A stretch of 45,235 nt of DNA, from contig CAZFRM010000029.1 of the NCBI GenBank assembly GCA_964521255.1, positions 1-45,235 on the forward strand, written 5' to 3'. The notes under the pieces are model-generated. The model saw only the letters and a program-made list of their open reading frames with translations, ran no database searches and was not told where the DNA came from. Position 1 is the stretch's first letter. Each line of letters starts with the position of its first letter. The DNA is from ZC4RG29 sp964521255. Its GTDB lineage: Bacteria; Bacteroidota; Bacteroidia; Cytophagales; Cyclobacteriaceae. This document shows, piece by piece, positions 15,444 through 24,987 of the stretch. The position numbers were made by a program, and so were the translations under genes.

Positions 15444-15486
15444 GTGGCGATGAAACACTCCTCACCCAACGTCATAATGGTAAGAA

Positions 15487-18400
15487 TCAACGTTGAATCA
15501 CGAAGCGCTGGGTTTGTTTGATCCCGGCAGAACGGAATACTAAAAAGTAAACGCCCGCGGTCAATTCCTCCAGGTTCAGCAGGGTATCGTTGAATCCTTC
15601 AGAAGCTTCAACACCATTTTCAAAGACCATCTTGCCCAACGGATCATAAATACTGATTTGTACGGATTGATCTGCAGGAGAAACCCAGTCAAGGTGGATG
15701 TTGCCCGGAGACGGATTGGGATATGGAGCCATAACGATGACTTTGTTATCTATCGATGAACACAAGGTATTGTCCTCTGAATTATTATCACCTTCAATAC
15801 GGGCTTCAACACAGAGGTATTCCAGTTGACCGCCTTTAACAATGTTAAAATCCAGTGTGTACAAAATGGACGAATAGGGAGGAACAGGCTCATTAACGGT
15901 TTGTTGTATTTCAATTCCGGAAAGATTGATCTTTAAGTTTAAATTCTGAAGCGTAACATTTCCTTTGTTGTGAATAATAAGCTGGGCCGTCAACAAACCA
16001 TTTATATTCTCTGAGATGGTAAGGTTTTCCAGTCCAACGTCGATAAGTGGGAGAGCGGCCGTTATCACCTTGCTGAACGTGTGACTGCAATTCTGTGCGT
16101 TGAATGCCGTGAGATCAACCACATAATTTCCGTAATCAAGAAAAGTAAATTGAGGAGACACTTCTGTTGAGGTTGAATTATTGGGGTCATTAAAATTCCA
16201 GAAGTAGTGATTTGCATTGGATGATGTGTTGTTGAAGGTAACACTCAGCGGCGGCACACCCACTTCAGGCAAAGCTGTGAACGATGCTGTTGGCGAAACA
16301 CCGACGTTAATACTTTTTGTGTTTTTATAATTACAACCTGAAGCTGTTGTTACGCTTTGCATCACACCGTAAGGGCCTGTATTTACATAAGTATGCCTTA
16401 CCGGCGAATCCTCTCCTGTTGCAGCATCACCAAAGTTCCAGTCATATTTTGAAACAGGATCTTCGTAAACCACCGTGGCATCCGTGAATTCAGCTTCCTG
16501 ACCGGCGCAATTTTTCTGCACCGTAAAATCCGGAACTAAAGGCAATGGCACGACAACGTTCTTACCGGTTGAGGCGATACAATTGTTATTCCCAACGGCA
16601 TTCAAATCAACCGTATAACTTCCGGGATTATTAAAAACGTAAACAGGCTCAGGCGTTGTGAATTGCGTTACCCCTATTTGCCAGCTCCAGCTTTTGATAT
16701 CACTTTGAGAAGAAGTGGTAAATGTTACCGGTACATCATCGCATGCCGGAGTATTCAAAATTTCAGCTAAGGGAGATTGAGCAATAGTAACGCTTTTAGT
16801 GATTGAATTCTCGCAACCATAGTTTGTGGTGGCTGTTAATGCCACATCGTATTGCCCTGCACTTGAATAAGTGTGCACAGGATTTTTTAATGTGGATGTA
16901 TTATCACTGCTTCCACTATCGTTGAATTGCCACAGCCATGAAGTGATGTTACTATCGGTTGGGTTAGGTGTTGTGTCTGTAAATTGAGATGGCGAACCGC
17001 TGCAGGAGAATGGGGGGAGTGCGAGTTGGAAGGTGGGTTGGGGGAGGGAGTAGATGGGAAGGGATTTTGTTTTGGTATTTTGGCAGCCGTTGGGAGAAGT
17101 GGTTTGAAGGGTGACATTGTAAACGCCTTGCATATGAAAGTTGTGAACAGGATTGGGAACATCAGAAGACTCACCATCGTCGAAGTTCCAATGATAGGAG
17201 GTTATATCACCAGTGGAATTGTCACTAAAGATTATTGTATTATCTTCACATTGCCCCTCAGAAGTGAAATCAACTACAGAACCTTCGAAAACAGAGATGA
17301 CGCTTTTAACTATCGAATTTTCACATCCAGGAATAGATGCTCTCAGCATTATATCTTGCTGAATAGTCTGATTGAATTCCAAATCAAGATCCTCTGCATT
17401 ACTTCGCATTACTCCGTTGACAAACCACTCCCATGTAACTGAAGAACCCACATCAATCTCCGAAATGTTCTCAAATAAATACATTTGGTTTGTGCAAATC
17501 GGTGTGGTCTCAGGAAAATTAAAATTAGCAACAGGCTCATTATAAATGGAAATAACGTGTTGAACATAATTGCTGCAACCCAACGAATTTTCAACAACCA
17601 ATTGTGGAGAGTAGGCACCAGATACAGAGTATTGATGAACGGGGTTTGGGACAGAAGAAACATTGTCATCACCAAAATTCCAGTAATAGGTAACTACAGG
17701 ATGATCAACACTGGATGAAAAAGAAATTTCCACGCCAGCACATTCTTCATCAGAAAAATCAAAACTCACAATTGGTGACTCCTTATTGCTAACATTAATT
17801 GGATGCGTAACCGATTCATTATCGGCCAATCCGAATGCAGTTAGAGTCGTTTGATAGCTACCGAATTGATTGTAAACTATCGTTGGTGATTCTTCTGTTG
17901 ACGTCTGCGTATTTGTTCCACAATCATTAGGAAAATTTATCAGAAAAATTCTATTCGCTGACCAGCTAGTCATAATAGATTTCCACTGTGACCCTTCTTT
18001 TTCTATTTCGATTTTAAAGGTATTCACGAACATCCCATATTTTCCTAGGACAGTAAACGTATAGCTATTCTGAACATCAGTCCCAAAATCCGTCCTTATC
18101 AAATCTCCTGAGGATGTGGAAATAAAACCTAAATACTTACTTGCTTCTTTCTTCAGACTAATACTATAAGGGACATAGCTACTCAAAGCCGGAATTGTTA
18201 TATTTGTTGCTATAGGATCACTGAATAAATTTATTCCGAATGAAAGTCGATGAAGTGTTTTTGATGTATAGCCTACAACAAAACCATACCAACTACTACC
18301 TTGCTTTATTATTGAAATATCACCTATTGCATTGACGCCGGGAATGTTCGAGCTCAATATGATATCTGCAGCGGACGGCAATCCGGATAGGCTACTGCCA

Positions 18401-19071
18401 AGTCTCAAAATTCTTATAGCCTGTTGTGAGGTGTAAAAAACAATCCAATTCTGCCCATCAAATACTACATCAATACCATTGTTAAGTAAATCCGCAGCAC
18501 CAGATAATAATACATTCGTTGTGGGTGACGAATTATTAATATTGTTCCCGAGATTGATCCTTATCAATTTGTTATTAGTTCTGTTTGAAACAAAAATGTA
18601 GATCAGGCCATTTTCAACAACAGCCTTTAAATCCTGTGGACCCGATAGCATACCACCAACATTGCCCATGTTTACAATTTCCGGATCCTGGTTATCAAGT
18701 GAATATCCAAAATTCAGCCTGGTGATAGAATTGTTATTTATGTTCGAGACGAAGCCATACCAATTTCCATCAAATTTAACAAGGGATGTTCCTACGGGGA
18801 CTGATAAAGACGAAAATGCTTTCTGTACTACATCGAGATTATTTTCACCCAAATCTCCCGAACAAAAATCCCATTCATAACTAACTGCATTTGAAGATTG
18901 ATTTATGAAGTCAACAGATTGCTTCAGGCAAACATCATACTCCGAATCAAATGCAGGGACTTGTGCCTGAATGGGAAACAATAAAAAAAACTCAACTAAA
19001 ATAACAGCAACCTTTAAGTACAGGTAATTCTGCCTAACTAAAGCCGTAGGTTTAAAGCATTGTAGACTCAT
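15487..19071 (-). CDS. Large secreted protein: propeller-like repeats, PKD domains, T9SS sorting domain
   Basis: The protein has 1194 residues from ATG 19071. A signal-like hydrophobic stretch (YLKVAVILVEFFLLFPIQAQ) comes first. About six repeats of the type WYGFVSN-N-I-RLNFG-L-N follow and may form a six-bladed propeller. Then about seven PKD domains show motifs such as YYWNFGDDN, YHWNFDDG, YDWNFGDA and YFWNFNDP. The end (YPNPSPGNIHL ... LGKMVFENG ... LTAGVYFLVFRSAG) is a type A T9SS sorting domain, so it should be exported to the cell surface. An in-frame ATG at 19161 overlaps the preceding gene as ATGA; I prefer 19071 because it puts the signal near the N-terminus. It is the last gene of the glycan operon. 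Confidence 0.85.
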   Translation of the reverse strand: MSLQCFKPTALVRQNYLYLKVAVILVEFFLLFPIQAQVPAFDSEYDVCLKQSVDFINQSSNAVSYEWDFCSGDLGENNLDVVQKAFSSLSVPVGTSLVKFDGNWYGFVSNINNNSITRLNFGYSLDNQDPEIVNMGNVGGMLSGPQDLKAVVENGLIYIFVSNRTNNKLIRINLGNNINNSSPTTNVLLSGAADLLNNGIDVVFDGQNWIVFYTSQQAIRILRLGSSLSGLPSAADIILSSNIPGVNAIGDISIIKQGSSWYGFVVGYTSKTLHRLSFGINLFSDPIATNITIPALSSYVPYSISLKKEASKYLGFISTSSGDLIRTDFGTDVQNSYTFTVLGKYGMFVNTFKIEIEKEGSQWKSIMTSWSANRIFLINFPNDCGTNTQTSTEESPTIVYNQFGSYQTTLTAFGLADNESVTHPINVSNKESPIVSFDFSDEECAGVEISFSSSVDHPVVTYYWNFGDDNVSSVPNPVHQYSVSGAYSPQLVVENSLGCSNYVQHVISIYNEPVANFNFPETTPICTNQMYLFENISEIDVGSSVTWEWFVNGVMRSNAEDLDLEFNQTIQQDIMLRASIPGCENSIVKSVISVFEGSVVDFTSEGQCEDNTIIFSDNSTGDITSYHWNFDDGESSDVPNPVHNFHMQGVYNVTLQTTSPNGCQNTKTKSLPIYSLPQPTFQLALPPFSCSGSPSQFTDTTPNPTDSNITSWLWQFNDSGSSDNTSTLKNPVHTYSSAGQYDVALTATTNYGCENSITKSVTIAQSPLAEILNTPACDDVPVTFTTSSQSDIKSWSWQIGVTQFTTPEPVYVFNNPGSYTVDLNAVGNNNCIASTGKNVVVPLPLVPDFTVQKNCAGQEAEFTDATVVYEDPVSKYDWNFGDAATGEDSPVRHTYVNTGPYGVMQSVTTASGCNYKNTKSINVGVSPTASFTALPEVGVPPLSVTFNNTSSNANHYFWNFNDPNNSTSTEVSPQFTFLDYGNYVVDLTAFNAQNCSHTFSKVITAALPLIDVGLENLTISENINGLLTAQLIIHNKGNVTLQNLNLKINLSGIEIQQTVNEPVPPYSSILYTLDFNIVKGGQLEYLCVEARIEGDNNSEDNTLCSSIDNKVIVMAPYPNPSPGNIHLDWVSPADQSVQISIYDPLGKMVFENGVEASEGFNDTLLNLEELTAGVYFLVFRSAGIKQTQRFVIQR

Positions 19072-19157
19072 AAGTTTCGATACCACACAATTTAGTATAG
19101 GATAGATCAATGTACTAAAAAACATGTGCACTCCATTGGAATTAGTGGCATCACCAT

Positions 19158-20339
19158 TCAACCATTTCCACTGAGTCGCAAAACAAAATCAATTGACTTA
19201 CTTATTCTATCAATGTTGCGGTATTTGGTGGCTATCGTTGTTTGATGGCCATTCCTACCTTTACAAATCAGTTTATCAAGGGTCTCAAAAACTCTTGGAG
19301 CGTCTTTGTCGAAAATGTCATAGATACAACCACCGCCTTCTTCGTTAAGAATTTTTGCGTCATCACCAAAGGGCAACGTCGTTAGAATTGGAAGATCCGC
19401 GGCCCAATATTCACCATGTTTTATTGGAGAACAATACTCAAGTGCTGAAGCAGGCTTAATTGTCGCAAAACCAAAATCAGCAGCGCTCAAATAGGATGGA
19501 ACTTCCGTATGCATGACTTTCTCTACAAATACACGTTCCAATGGAATAGATTGCTCATTAAGTCTTGATAAAATATTCATACGATTCATCTCTGAAAGAA
19601 CGACAAGAAAAAATTCCTCCTTCCAAAAAACAAATGCTTCTCGAAAAATGATAAAAGCCTCATCATCTAAATATAAGTCTCCAAATTTTCCAATATATAT
19701 ACCCACGACTGCGTTGTTCGCGATTCCCAACTTTGTGCGCATGCGATTTCTAACAACATGATCAAAGGCAAATTTCTCAAGATCAACCACACAAGGAAGA
19801 ACATAAAGCTTTGAAGGCGTTAACCCATCACTAACAAGCTTTTTATAAAACGTAAATGAAACAGGCAACAATGCAGTTGCTCGTTGTTTAATCAAATGTT
19901 CGAGCCAATACTGAATCCAAAATTTAGGGCTTGATCTTTTCCAAGTTCCCGAGCTAATCATATAAAGCGAGTGAGGCTCAAATGAATCAACGACATATGG
20001 GATTTTAGTAACAAAATTTACTAATGCCCCCAAAGCACCAGCCGACGATCCTCTGCACCATAGCAGATCAATGCTGTTTTTTCTTATAATATTCCGCAGG
20101 GCAAAAGGAAGTGTAAGAAAATCGACGAACTTGGAAATTCCACTTTTTCCTCTGCTTACCAAAGGTATATGCACAACCCTGTCTTCTCTAAAAACCGGTT
20201 CAGTTACCTCCGGTTCAATTGTACAAAGTATGATCTGCTCGATACAGTTTTTCTTTTCAAGTGCAGAAATAATAGGAAAAACTGTTGCTCTTGTAATCCC
20301 CTCGGTTGCACTCCAATTGGATAAAAATAAAATATTCAT
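19158..20339 (-). CDS. Glycosyltransferase, GT4-like (GT-B fold)
   Basis: The 393 residues show a GT-B pattern. The N-terminus MNILFLSNWSATEGITRATVFPIISAL is the Rossmann-like acceptor domain. VVDSFEPHSLYM and LLPVSFTFYKKLVSDGLTPSKLYVLPCVVDLEKF mark the linker, and VGIYIGKFGDLYLDDEAF begins the nucleotide-sugar domain. The usual EX7E is replaced by a weaker ALEYCSPIKHGEYWAADLPI segment. The sugar and acceptor are unknown. Six bases separate it from the preceding glycosyltransferase. Confidence 0.82.
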   Translation of the reverse strand: MNILFLSNWSATEGITRATVFPIISALEKKNCIEQIILCTIEPEVTEPVFREDRVVHIPLVSRGKSGISKFVDFLTLPFALRNIIRKNSIDLLWCRGSSAGALGALVNFVTKIPYVVDSFEPHSLYMISSGTWKRSSPKFWIQYWLEHLIKQRATALLPVSFTFYKKLVSDGLTPSKLYVLPCVVDLEKFAFDHVVRNRMRTKLGIANNAVVGIYIGKFGDLYLDDEAFIIFREAFVFWKEEFFLVVLSEMNRMNILSRLNEQSIPLERVFVEKVMHTEVPSYLSAADFGFATIKPASALEYCSPIKHGEYWAADLPILTTLPFGDDAKILNEEGGGCIYDIFDKDAPRVFETLDKLICKGRNGHQTTIATKYRNIDRISKSIDFVLRLSGNG

Positions 20340-20345
20340 AGGGAG

Positions 20346-21161
20346 CTATTTCAGTATTTCACGAAAAGCTTGGCCAATTTCACCAATATGTAAAAAGGAG
20401 AGAAACATAATTTTCCTGGTCTTAAGTCTAATAATAACCTTATCCAAAAGACTCAACTTGTTCAAAACATTTAGCCTTTTTTCTAATTCGCGATAGCCCT
20501 CACCGAGTGCTTCAATATTTTTCATAGCAGAATTATGTCTGTTTCTGTAACAATAAGTGGTTCCCTTCACAAAGGTATAGGTGCCCCAATCAGCTAACTC
20601 GATATAAAATAGTAGATCCTCTCCGTGCCTCATTTCATTATCAAAAAAGAAGTCGTTATTTGACCAACGGATCATCCAAGTGGGCCCAAAAAAACACTGA
20701 TCAGAAAGATGTAATAATTTCCTTAACGGCTTTCCGATAAATGTCGGCCGCCATATGCGCTGAAGTTCATCAGAATTTTCTGAAAAGATCTCGACATTTC
20801 CATCTACAAAATAGATTTTATCAGATTCGCTGAATTTTTTCAATCTCAATTCCAATGATTTTGGTGGAAGCCAATCGTCTGAATCAAGAAAACAAAGATA
20901 GTCACCCTTGATATGCCGTAGCCCAACATTTCGGGCTGCACTTACTCCAGCATTGTCTTGTCGAGTTATTTTTACTCTACTGTCGTTCAGAGAAATTTCT
21001 TGTAAAATTGACCACGAATTATCAGTACTTCCATCATCAATAATCAAGAGTTCCCAGTTTGAATGAGTTTGATTAATGACAGAATTTATCGACATAGTCA
21101 AATATGGTGCAGTATTGAACACCGGCATGATAATACTAATAAGATCGTTTCTGGAATTCAT
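20346..21161 (-). CDS. Glycosyltransferase family 2
   Basis: The 271 residues begin with the GT-A hallmark LISIIMPVFNTAPYLTMSINSVINQTHSNWELLIIDDGSTDNS. NAGVSAARNVGLRHIKGDYLCFLDSDDWLPP contains the DSDD (DXD) metal and nucleotide-sugar site. WMIRWSNNDFFFDNEMRHGEDLLFYIEL holds the likely catalytic acidic residue. It is an inverting transferase of unknown sugar. It overlaps the preceding gene by 26 bases. Confidence 0.93.
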   Translation of the reverse strand: MNSRNDLISIIMPVFNTAPYLTMSINSVINQTHSNWELLIIDDGSTDNSWSILQEISLNDSRVKITRQDNAGVSAARNVGLRHIKGDYLCFLDSDDWLPPKSLELRLKKFSESDKIYFVDGNVEIFSENSDELQRIWRPTFIGKPLRKLLHLSDQCFFGPTWMIRWSNNDFFFDNEMRHGEDLLFYIELADWGTYTFVKGTTYCYRNRHNSAMKNIEALGEGYRELEKRLNVLNKLSLLDKVIIRLKTRKIMFLSFLHIGEIGQAFREILK

Positions 21162-22233
21162 TCTCTAAGATCTCTTCAATACGATCGATTTGCGTGTCAT
21201 AAGTATTATCCAGAGCTATCTGATTTCGTAGTTGTCGCTTGCCATCGCTATTCCACGAGCCTAGGTTGTTCACTGCTTGATGGAACTTCTCAGAAAACTC
21301 CTCATTCAAATTACTCATTAATACTATATTTTTTTCCATCAACTGCTCGTATTGAGCTGTAAAGGTAGCAACAATCATTTTCCCTGAACCAAGGTATTCC
21401 ATCATTTTATGAGGGTTCTCAAGTTGGTGCTTGTACTCATTCGCTCTATAGCAAAGCAACAAAAGGTCCATTTGTTTATAGAATGAAGAAATTCTATCGG
21501 ATGAGATTTCTCCCAACAAAATTACGTTGGCATTCCGCCGCAATCTCTTCACAGCTTTATTAGATAGAGTAAATGGACCAGCAAAAAAGAAACCAACATG
21601 AGGGTGGTGGGTGATCACTGTCAGAATACTTTTCCAATCAATATATTTAAGGTTTAAGTTTCCCGCATAACCAACGCGTACAGAAAAATTACTCTTCGGC
21701 AGCTCGAAATAGCTATCATGTGACTTCAAAGGATAACCATGATTAATAAAAAAGCTTCGTCGATTGTATTTCATTTGCTTACTGACTATTGAATCCGTTA
21801 CACCAAGGCAGATGTTTGCCGACCGCGCAGCAGTCTCAAACTTAAAATCCTGGTTAAAGTCAACGATATGCGAAATCGAAAGCACTGCCTTTGGCAACAC
21901 GGAAAAATCAAAAAAAACCGAATTATCGAAGGACCACAATACATCAAACTGAACACGACATAACTTTTCCAACTTTTCAAATTTCTGACGAATAAAGTAT
22001 CTCTGAAAAAGTTTTGGATACAACCGAAGTCCCTTTGGAAATCCGCGGTAGGAGACTTGGAGTATATTTCGATAACCAGTTTCCGTCAATGATTCGGCTC
22101 GTGTAGGTGGACCTAGAAAAAAAATCTGGTTATTTCTTGCTGCCAAGTGAATTGCGTAATGATGTTTTGATACAAAAATATGTTCCCATGGTTCAGGAGA
22201 AATGAGGAGAATTTTGAGACCTGTTAATCGCAT
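21136..22233 (-). CDS. Glycosyltransferase, GT-B type (TuaH/GT4-like)
   Basis: The 365 residues resemble GT-B transferases: ILLISPEPWEHIFVSKHHYAIHLAARNNQIFFLGPP at the N-terminus, VLWSFDNSVFFDFS, ICLGVTDSIVSKQMKYNRRSFFINHGY in the linker, VRVGYAGNLNLKYIDW in the donor domain, and HQLENPHKMMEYLGSGKMIVAT, where E and K-M-M-E-Y fit the EX7E region. The start codon overlaps the preceding exostosin-like gene by 10 bases, and the end overlaps the next by 26. The substrate is unknown. Confidence 0.82.
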   Translation of the reverse strand: MRLTGLKILLISPEPWEHIFVSKHHYAIHLAARNNQIFFLGPPTRAESLTETGYRNILQVSYRGFPKGLRLYPKLFQRYFIRQKFEKLEKLCRVQFDVLWSFDNSVFFDFSVLPKAVLSISHIVDFNQDFKFETAARSANICLGVTDSIVSKQMKYNRRSFFINHGYPLKSHDSYFELPKSNFSVRVGYAGNLNLKYIDWKSILTVITHHPHVGFFFAGPFTLSNKAVKRLRRNANVILLGEISSDRISSFYKQMDLLLLCYRANEYKHQLENPHKMMEYLGSGKMIVATFTAQYEQLMEKNIVLMSNLNEEFSEKFHQAVNNLGSWNSDGKRQLRNQIALDNTYDTQIDRIEEILENEFQKRSY

Positions 22234-23303
22234 AATAAATGTACACTAGCGGCTTCTGCATTAAGATAAATATGTACTATCTCTGAGTCAATGACATTGT
22301 GTACAACACTTGAGACATCAAGGTGCTTAGAGTAATAATTTAAAACATTGATTCTCATCTCAGCTATTTCCCGGTATGCCATTTTCTTTGCTTTTTTAAT
22401 TATCTCCTCAAGATCATCTTCATTATTAAAGTAGAGACAAGTCTTCATGTGTTCTAATGGAGGAAAAAACATTTGCCGATATTGAAGAATTGGAATACAT
22501 CCAACTGACATTCCCTCGACGATAAAATGAGTTTGTGGCATCACAATACCTGGAGGCACAAGAATAAAAGAACAATGGGAGAGCACTTTCAGGAGATCAG
22601 TTGGGAGTATATAATTCTCACTCCTGTCAAGAATAAGAACAGTACATATTTTTTTTTCTTTTATTATCAAACTAATATCCGCAGTGGTTAGGTCTTCTTT
22701 GAACGATCGCTTTATGAAATCCAATAACGTAACTCGATCCAGCAATGCAAATGTTTTGCTGATTGCTGGGTTCCTGTAGGACGACGTACAATTACCCACA
22801 TAAAAAATTCTAATATTTCTATTCAGATTGCTTCCATATAATCGCGAATCTCTATGATAACCATAATAATACATAGTATCTACCATACACATCGGCACCA
22901 TATAATTGTTTGGATGTGGGGTAAAAGAAAAGTAGTCATACCTTAATAGTTTATGATTTACCTTTGTCGCGCCCAGCCTTTTATGGTCTGTAATAATGAT
23001 AGGATTGCCTTCACATGTAAACGAATAGATGACAGTAGGAAGTTGACGAATAAATTCCTTTGTATACCAGTGACCCAAAAAACCGAACGAGGGTCTTATA
23101 ACTACATCGTATTTTTGATCAATTAGAAAGTGACATAGATTCATAAAATATCGATGCGAAGTATTTTCCTTCATTAAAAAAAATACGGTATTCTGTTTTG
23201 CATCATGCCTCATAGAAACAGAAAACAGAATCCGTTTCACTAATAAGTTATATAATAGCCACCGAAGATAATTTAAGAAGGATTTTATTCTTATGAGCAT
23301 CAT
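22224..23303 (-). CDS. Exostosin-like / unclassified glycosyltransferase candidate
   Basis: The 359 residues were not assigned with certainty. The C-terminal half (FILVPPGIVMPQTHFIVEGMSVGCIPILQ, then FNNEDDLEEIIKKAKKM) resembles the exostosin/GT47 donor-binding half, where a serine- or proline-rich loop is followed by E-x-M-x-x-G-C-I-P. An earlier FYVGNCTSSYRN would fit the start of that domain. The N-terminus (FLNYLRWLLYNLLVKRILF) is hydrophobic and basic and may sit at the membrane. Overlaps with both neighbours place it in the operon, which supports a role in glycan synthesis. Confidence 0.6.
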   Translation of the reverse strand: MMLIRIKSFLNYLRWLLYNLLVKRILFSVSMRHDAKQNTVFFLMKENTSHRYFMNLCHFLIDQKYDVVIRPSFGFLGHWYTKEFIRQLPTVIYSFTCEGNPIIITDHKRLGATKVNHKLLRYDYFSFTPHPNNYMVPMCMVDTMYYYGYHRDSRLYGSNLNRNIRIFYVGNCTSSYRNPAISKTFALLDRVTLLDFIKRSFKEDLTTADISLIIKEKKICTVLILDRSENYILPTDLLKVLSHCSFILVPPGIVMPQTHFIVEGMSVGCIPILQYRQMFFPPLEHMKTCLYFNNEDDLEEIIKKAKKMAYREIAEMRINVLNYYSKHLDVSSVVHNVIDSEIVHIYLNAEAASVHLLCD

Positions 23304-24061
23304 CGTAACCCTATAATCCTTAGTAAATGATAACTGAGATCACGGTAGTATTGTCGACCCTGCAACGGATTCCTCGCAATTCTGAAAATAGCCTTGAAAA
23401 GGCCCTTAACCCATTCTCCAAACCAGAAATGTCGAAATTCAGGCTTTATCCATGTATTTTCCCATAAATGCACGGCGAGTGATCGCTCCGTAGTAAACTT
23501 CTCGAAAGGCTCATTTCGATGTGCCGCTCCCAGAGGGTATGAATAAAAATATTCCGATGGATAAAATGCGATCTGACCATGTGTGGTGTTGAAAAACTGA
23601 GACCATCCAATTTCATGAAAAAAATGAGTTGCTATGTGTGTGCTTGGTGTATCCTTGAACGAAACAAGTTGATCATAGTGTTCAAGAAGCTTTTTAATTG
23701 CAGGATTTCCTTTATCGCATCCTATTATTCCCATTCCAACATCTGTTTTGTTCATCATTCCACAAACAAAATTGTGATTTAGTATGCGATCAAGATTTGA
23801 CAATACCAAAAAATCATAATCGATGAAGATGCCACCAAAATTACAAAGAGCGTAAAGTCGAATATAATCAATCAAGTATCCGTAGCGTTTCTTTGCGATG
23901 GCATCCTTAAGATAGGGATGGTCGATTGGACTGTTCTGTTCATCCCAGCGCATAATTTGATAGTCGGGCAAATGATCAGTCCAACTTTTGTGGCACTTTT
24001 CGTTCAACAAACTCGGCTTGTTAGGGCCAAGCCAACAGTAGTGTAAAATTTTTGGAATCAT
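23300..24061 (-). CDS. Glycosyltransferase family 32 (DXD sugar-binding)
   Basis: The 253 residues have the GT32 profile: MIPKILHYCWLGPNKPSLLNEKCHKSWTDHLPDYQIMRWDE, then YLIDYIRLYALCNFGGIFIDYDFLVLSNLD with the I-D-Y-D (DXD) site, and a conserved late FYPSEYFYSYPLG. I start at ATG 24061: the family begins MIPKI-HYCW, and this ATG forms a 4-base ATGA overlap with the preceding gene. These enzymes add single sugars to capsule-type glycans. The sugar is unknown. Confidence 0.92.
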   Translation of the reverse strand: MIPKILHYCWLGPNKPSLLNEKCHKSWTDHLPDYQIMRWDEQNSPIDHPYLKDAIAKKRYGYLIDYIRLYALCNFGGIFIDYDFLVLSNLDRILNHNFVCGMMNKTDVGMGIIGCDKGNPAIKKLLEHYDQLVSFKDTPSTHIATHFFHEIGWSQFFNTTHGQIAFYPSEYFYSYPLGAAHRNEPFEKFTTERSLAVHLWENTWIKPEFRHFWFGEWVKGLFKAIFRIARNPLQGRQYYRDLSYHLLRIIGLR

Positions 24062-24987
24062 ATATACAAACCAAGTATTCTCCACATTGCCACTTGAGCA
24101 AATCTCCTATTTACTCTCAGCATTCGGCCAATCAAAGTTGTTGGAATCTTGATTCGGAGATAGGTACTAAGTTCCTTAAGTGTCAACTCAATGTCGCGTC
24201 CATTGACTATTTCAAAATCAAGTAGTTCTCTAAAATGATTCGCAACACCTGTCTGAAATAATCCCTTGTTGATATTATGTTCATTGTAATGATGCTTAAA
24301 CAAATCGGCCACTACTTTGCAAGTTTTCGCTGCCTTGGATGAATGAGTTGATTGCTGTTGATGAACACGGTATTCGAAAAGATAGTCATCACCCATACCT
24401 ACAAAACGATAATTGTTGAAGCACAGCCTTAACCAAAGGTCGTAATCTGCAACAATATCATAGTATCGAGGCAACGAAAATCCGTTAACTTTTTCAATAG
24501 CCACCTTCTTAACCATTGTGGACAAGAGGGGCAATGTGTTTTTCTTTACAAGTGATGGTAACAAGTGTTGACCGTTACAAGAAAAAGATCTCACCCTCCA
24601 TGGTTTCTTAACTTCACCAAAATAGTATCCTGAAGAAATTATTACGTCGGCATTCGTTGACGCAGCCAGATTTATTTGCCTTTCAACCTTGTTTGGCAAC
24701 CACCTATCATCAGCATCTAAAAATGCCACCCATGTTCCCTTGGCTACAGCTATCCCTCTTCTTCTTGCAGCGGCCATGCCAGAATTAGCGATCGCAATCG
24801 ATGTTATCCGACTGTCCCTTTTTTTATAGTCATCAATCAGTGAATGCGTCCCATCAGTAGAACCATCATCAATAACTATTATTTCTAATTCATCGAATGT
24901 TTGCTGAATCACTGATTCCAAGGCTTCACCCAGGTAATCTTTCGCCTGATAGGTTGGTATTATAACTGTCACTCTACATTCGTTCAT
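24058..24987 (-). CDS. Glycosyltransferase family 2
   Basis: The 309 residues begin MNECRVTVIIPTYQAKDYLGEALESVIQQTFDELEIIVIDDGSTDGT, the usual GT-A start. NSGMAAARRRGIAVAKGTWVAFLDADDRWLPNKVERQI contains the DADD metal site, and YDIVADYDLWLRLCF holds the expected catalytic acidic pair. ATG 24987 is used instead of 25023 because the domain starts there; the overlap with the FkbM gene is then 14 bases. Substrate unknown. Confidence 0.92.
   Translation of the reverse strand: MNECRVTVIIPTYQAKDYLGEALESVIQQTFDELEIIVIDDGSTDGTHSLIDDYKKRDSRITSIAIANSGMAAARRRGIAVAKGTWVAFLDADDRWLPNKVERQINLAASTNADVIISSGYYFGEVKKPWRVRSFSCNGQHLLPSLVKKNTLPLLSTMVKKVAIEKVNGFSLPRYYDIVADYDLWLRLCFNNYRFVGMGDDYLFEYRVHQQQSTHSSKAAKTCKVVADLFKHHYNEHNINKGLFQTGVANHFRELLDFEIVNGRDIELTLKELSTYLRIKIPTTLIGRMLRVNRRFAQVAMWRILGLYI

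Noticed and set aside
14718..15465. Two similar 84-residue frames (14718-14972 and 15211-15465, minus strand)
   Set aside because: They lie wholly inside copies of the palindromic repeat and match each other only because the DNA is repeated.
16984..17442. 152-residue plus-strand frame opposite the PKD gene
   Set aside because: It is the antisense of a proline-rich part of the PKD protein; it has low-complexity composition and no motif.
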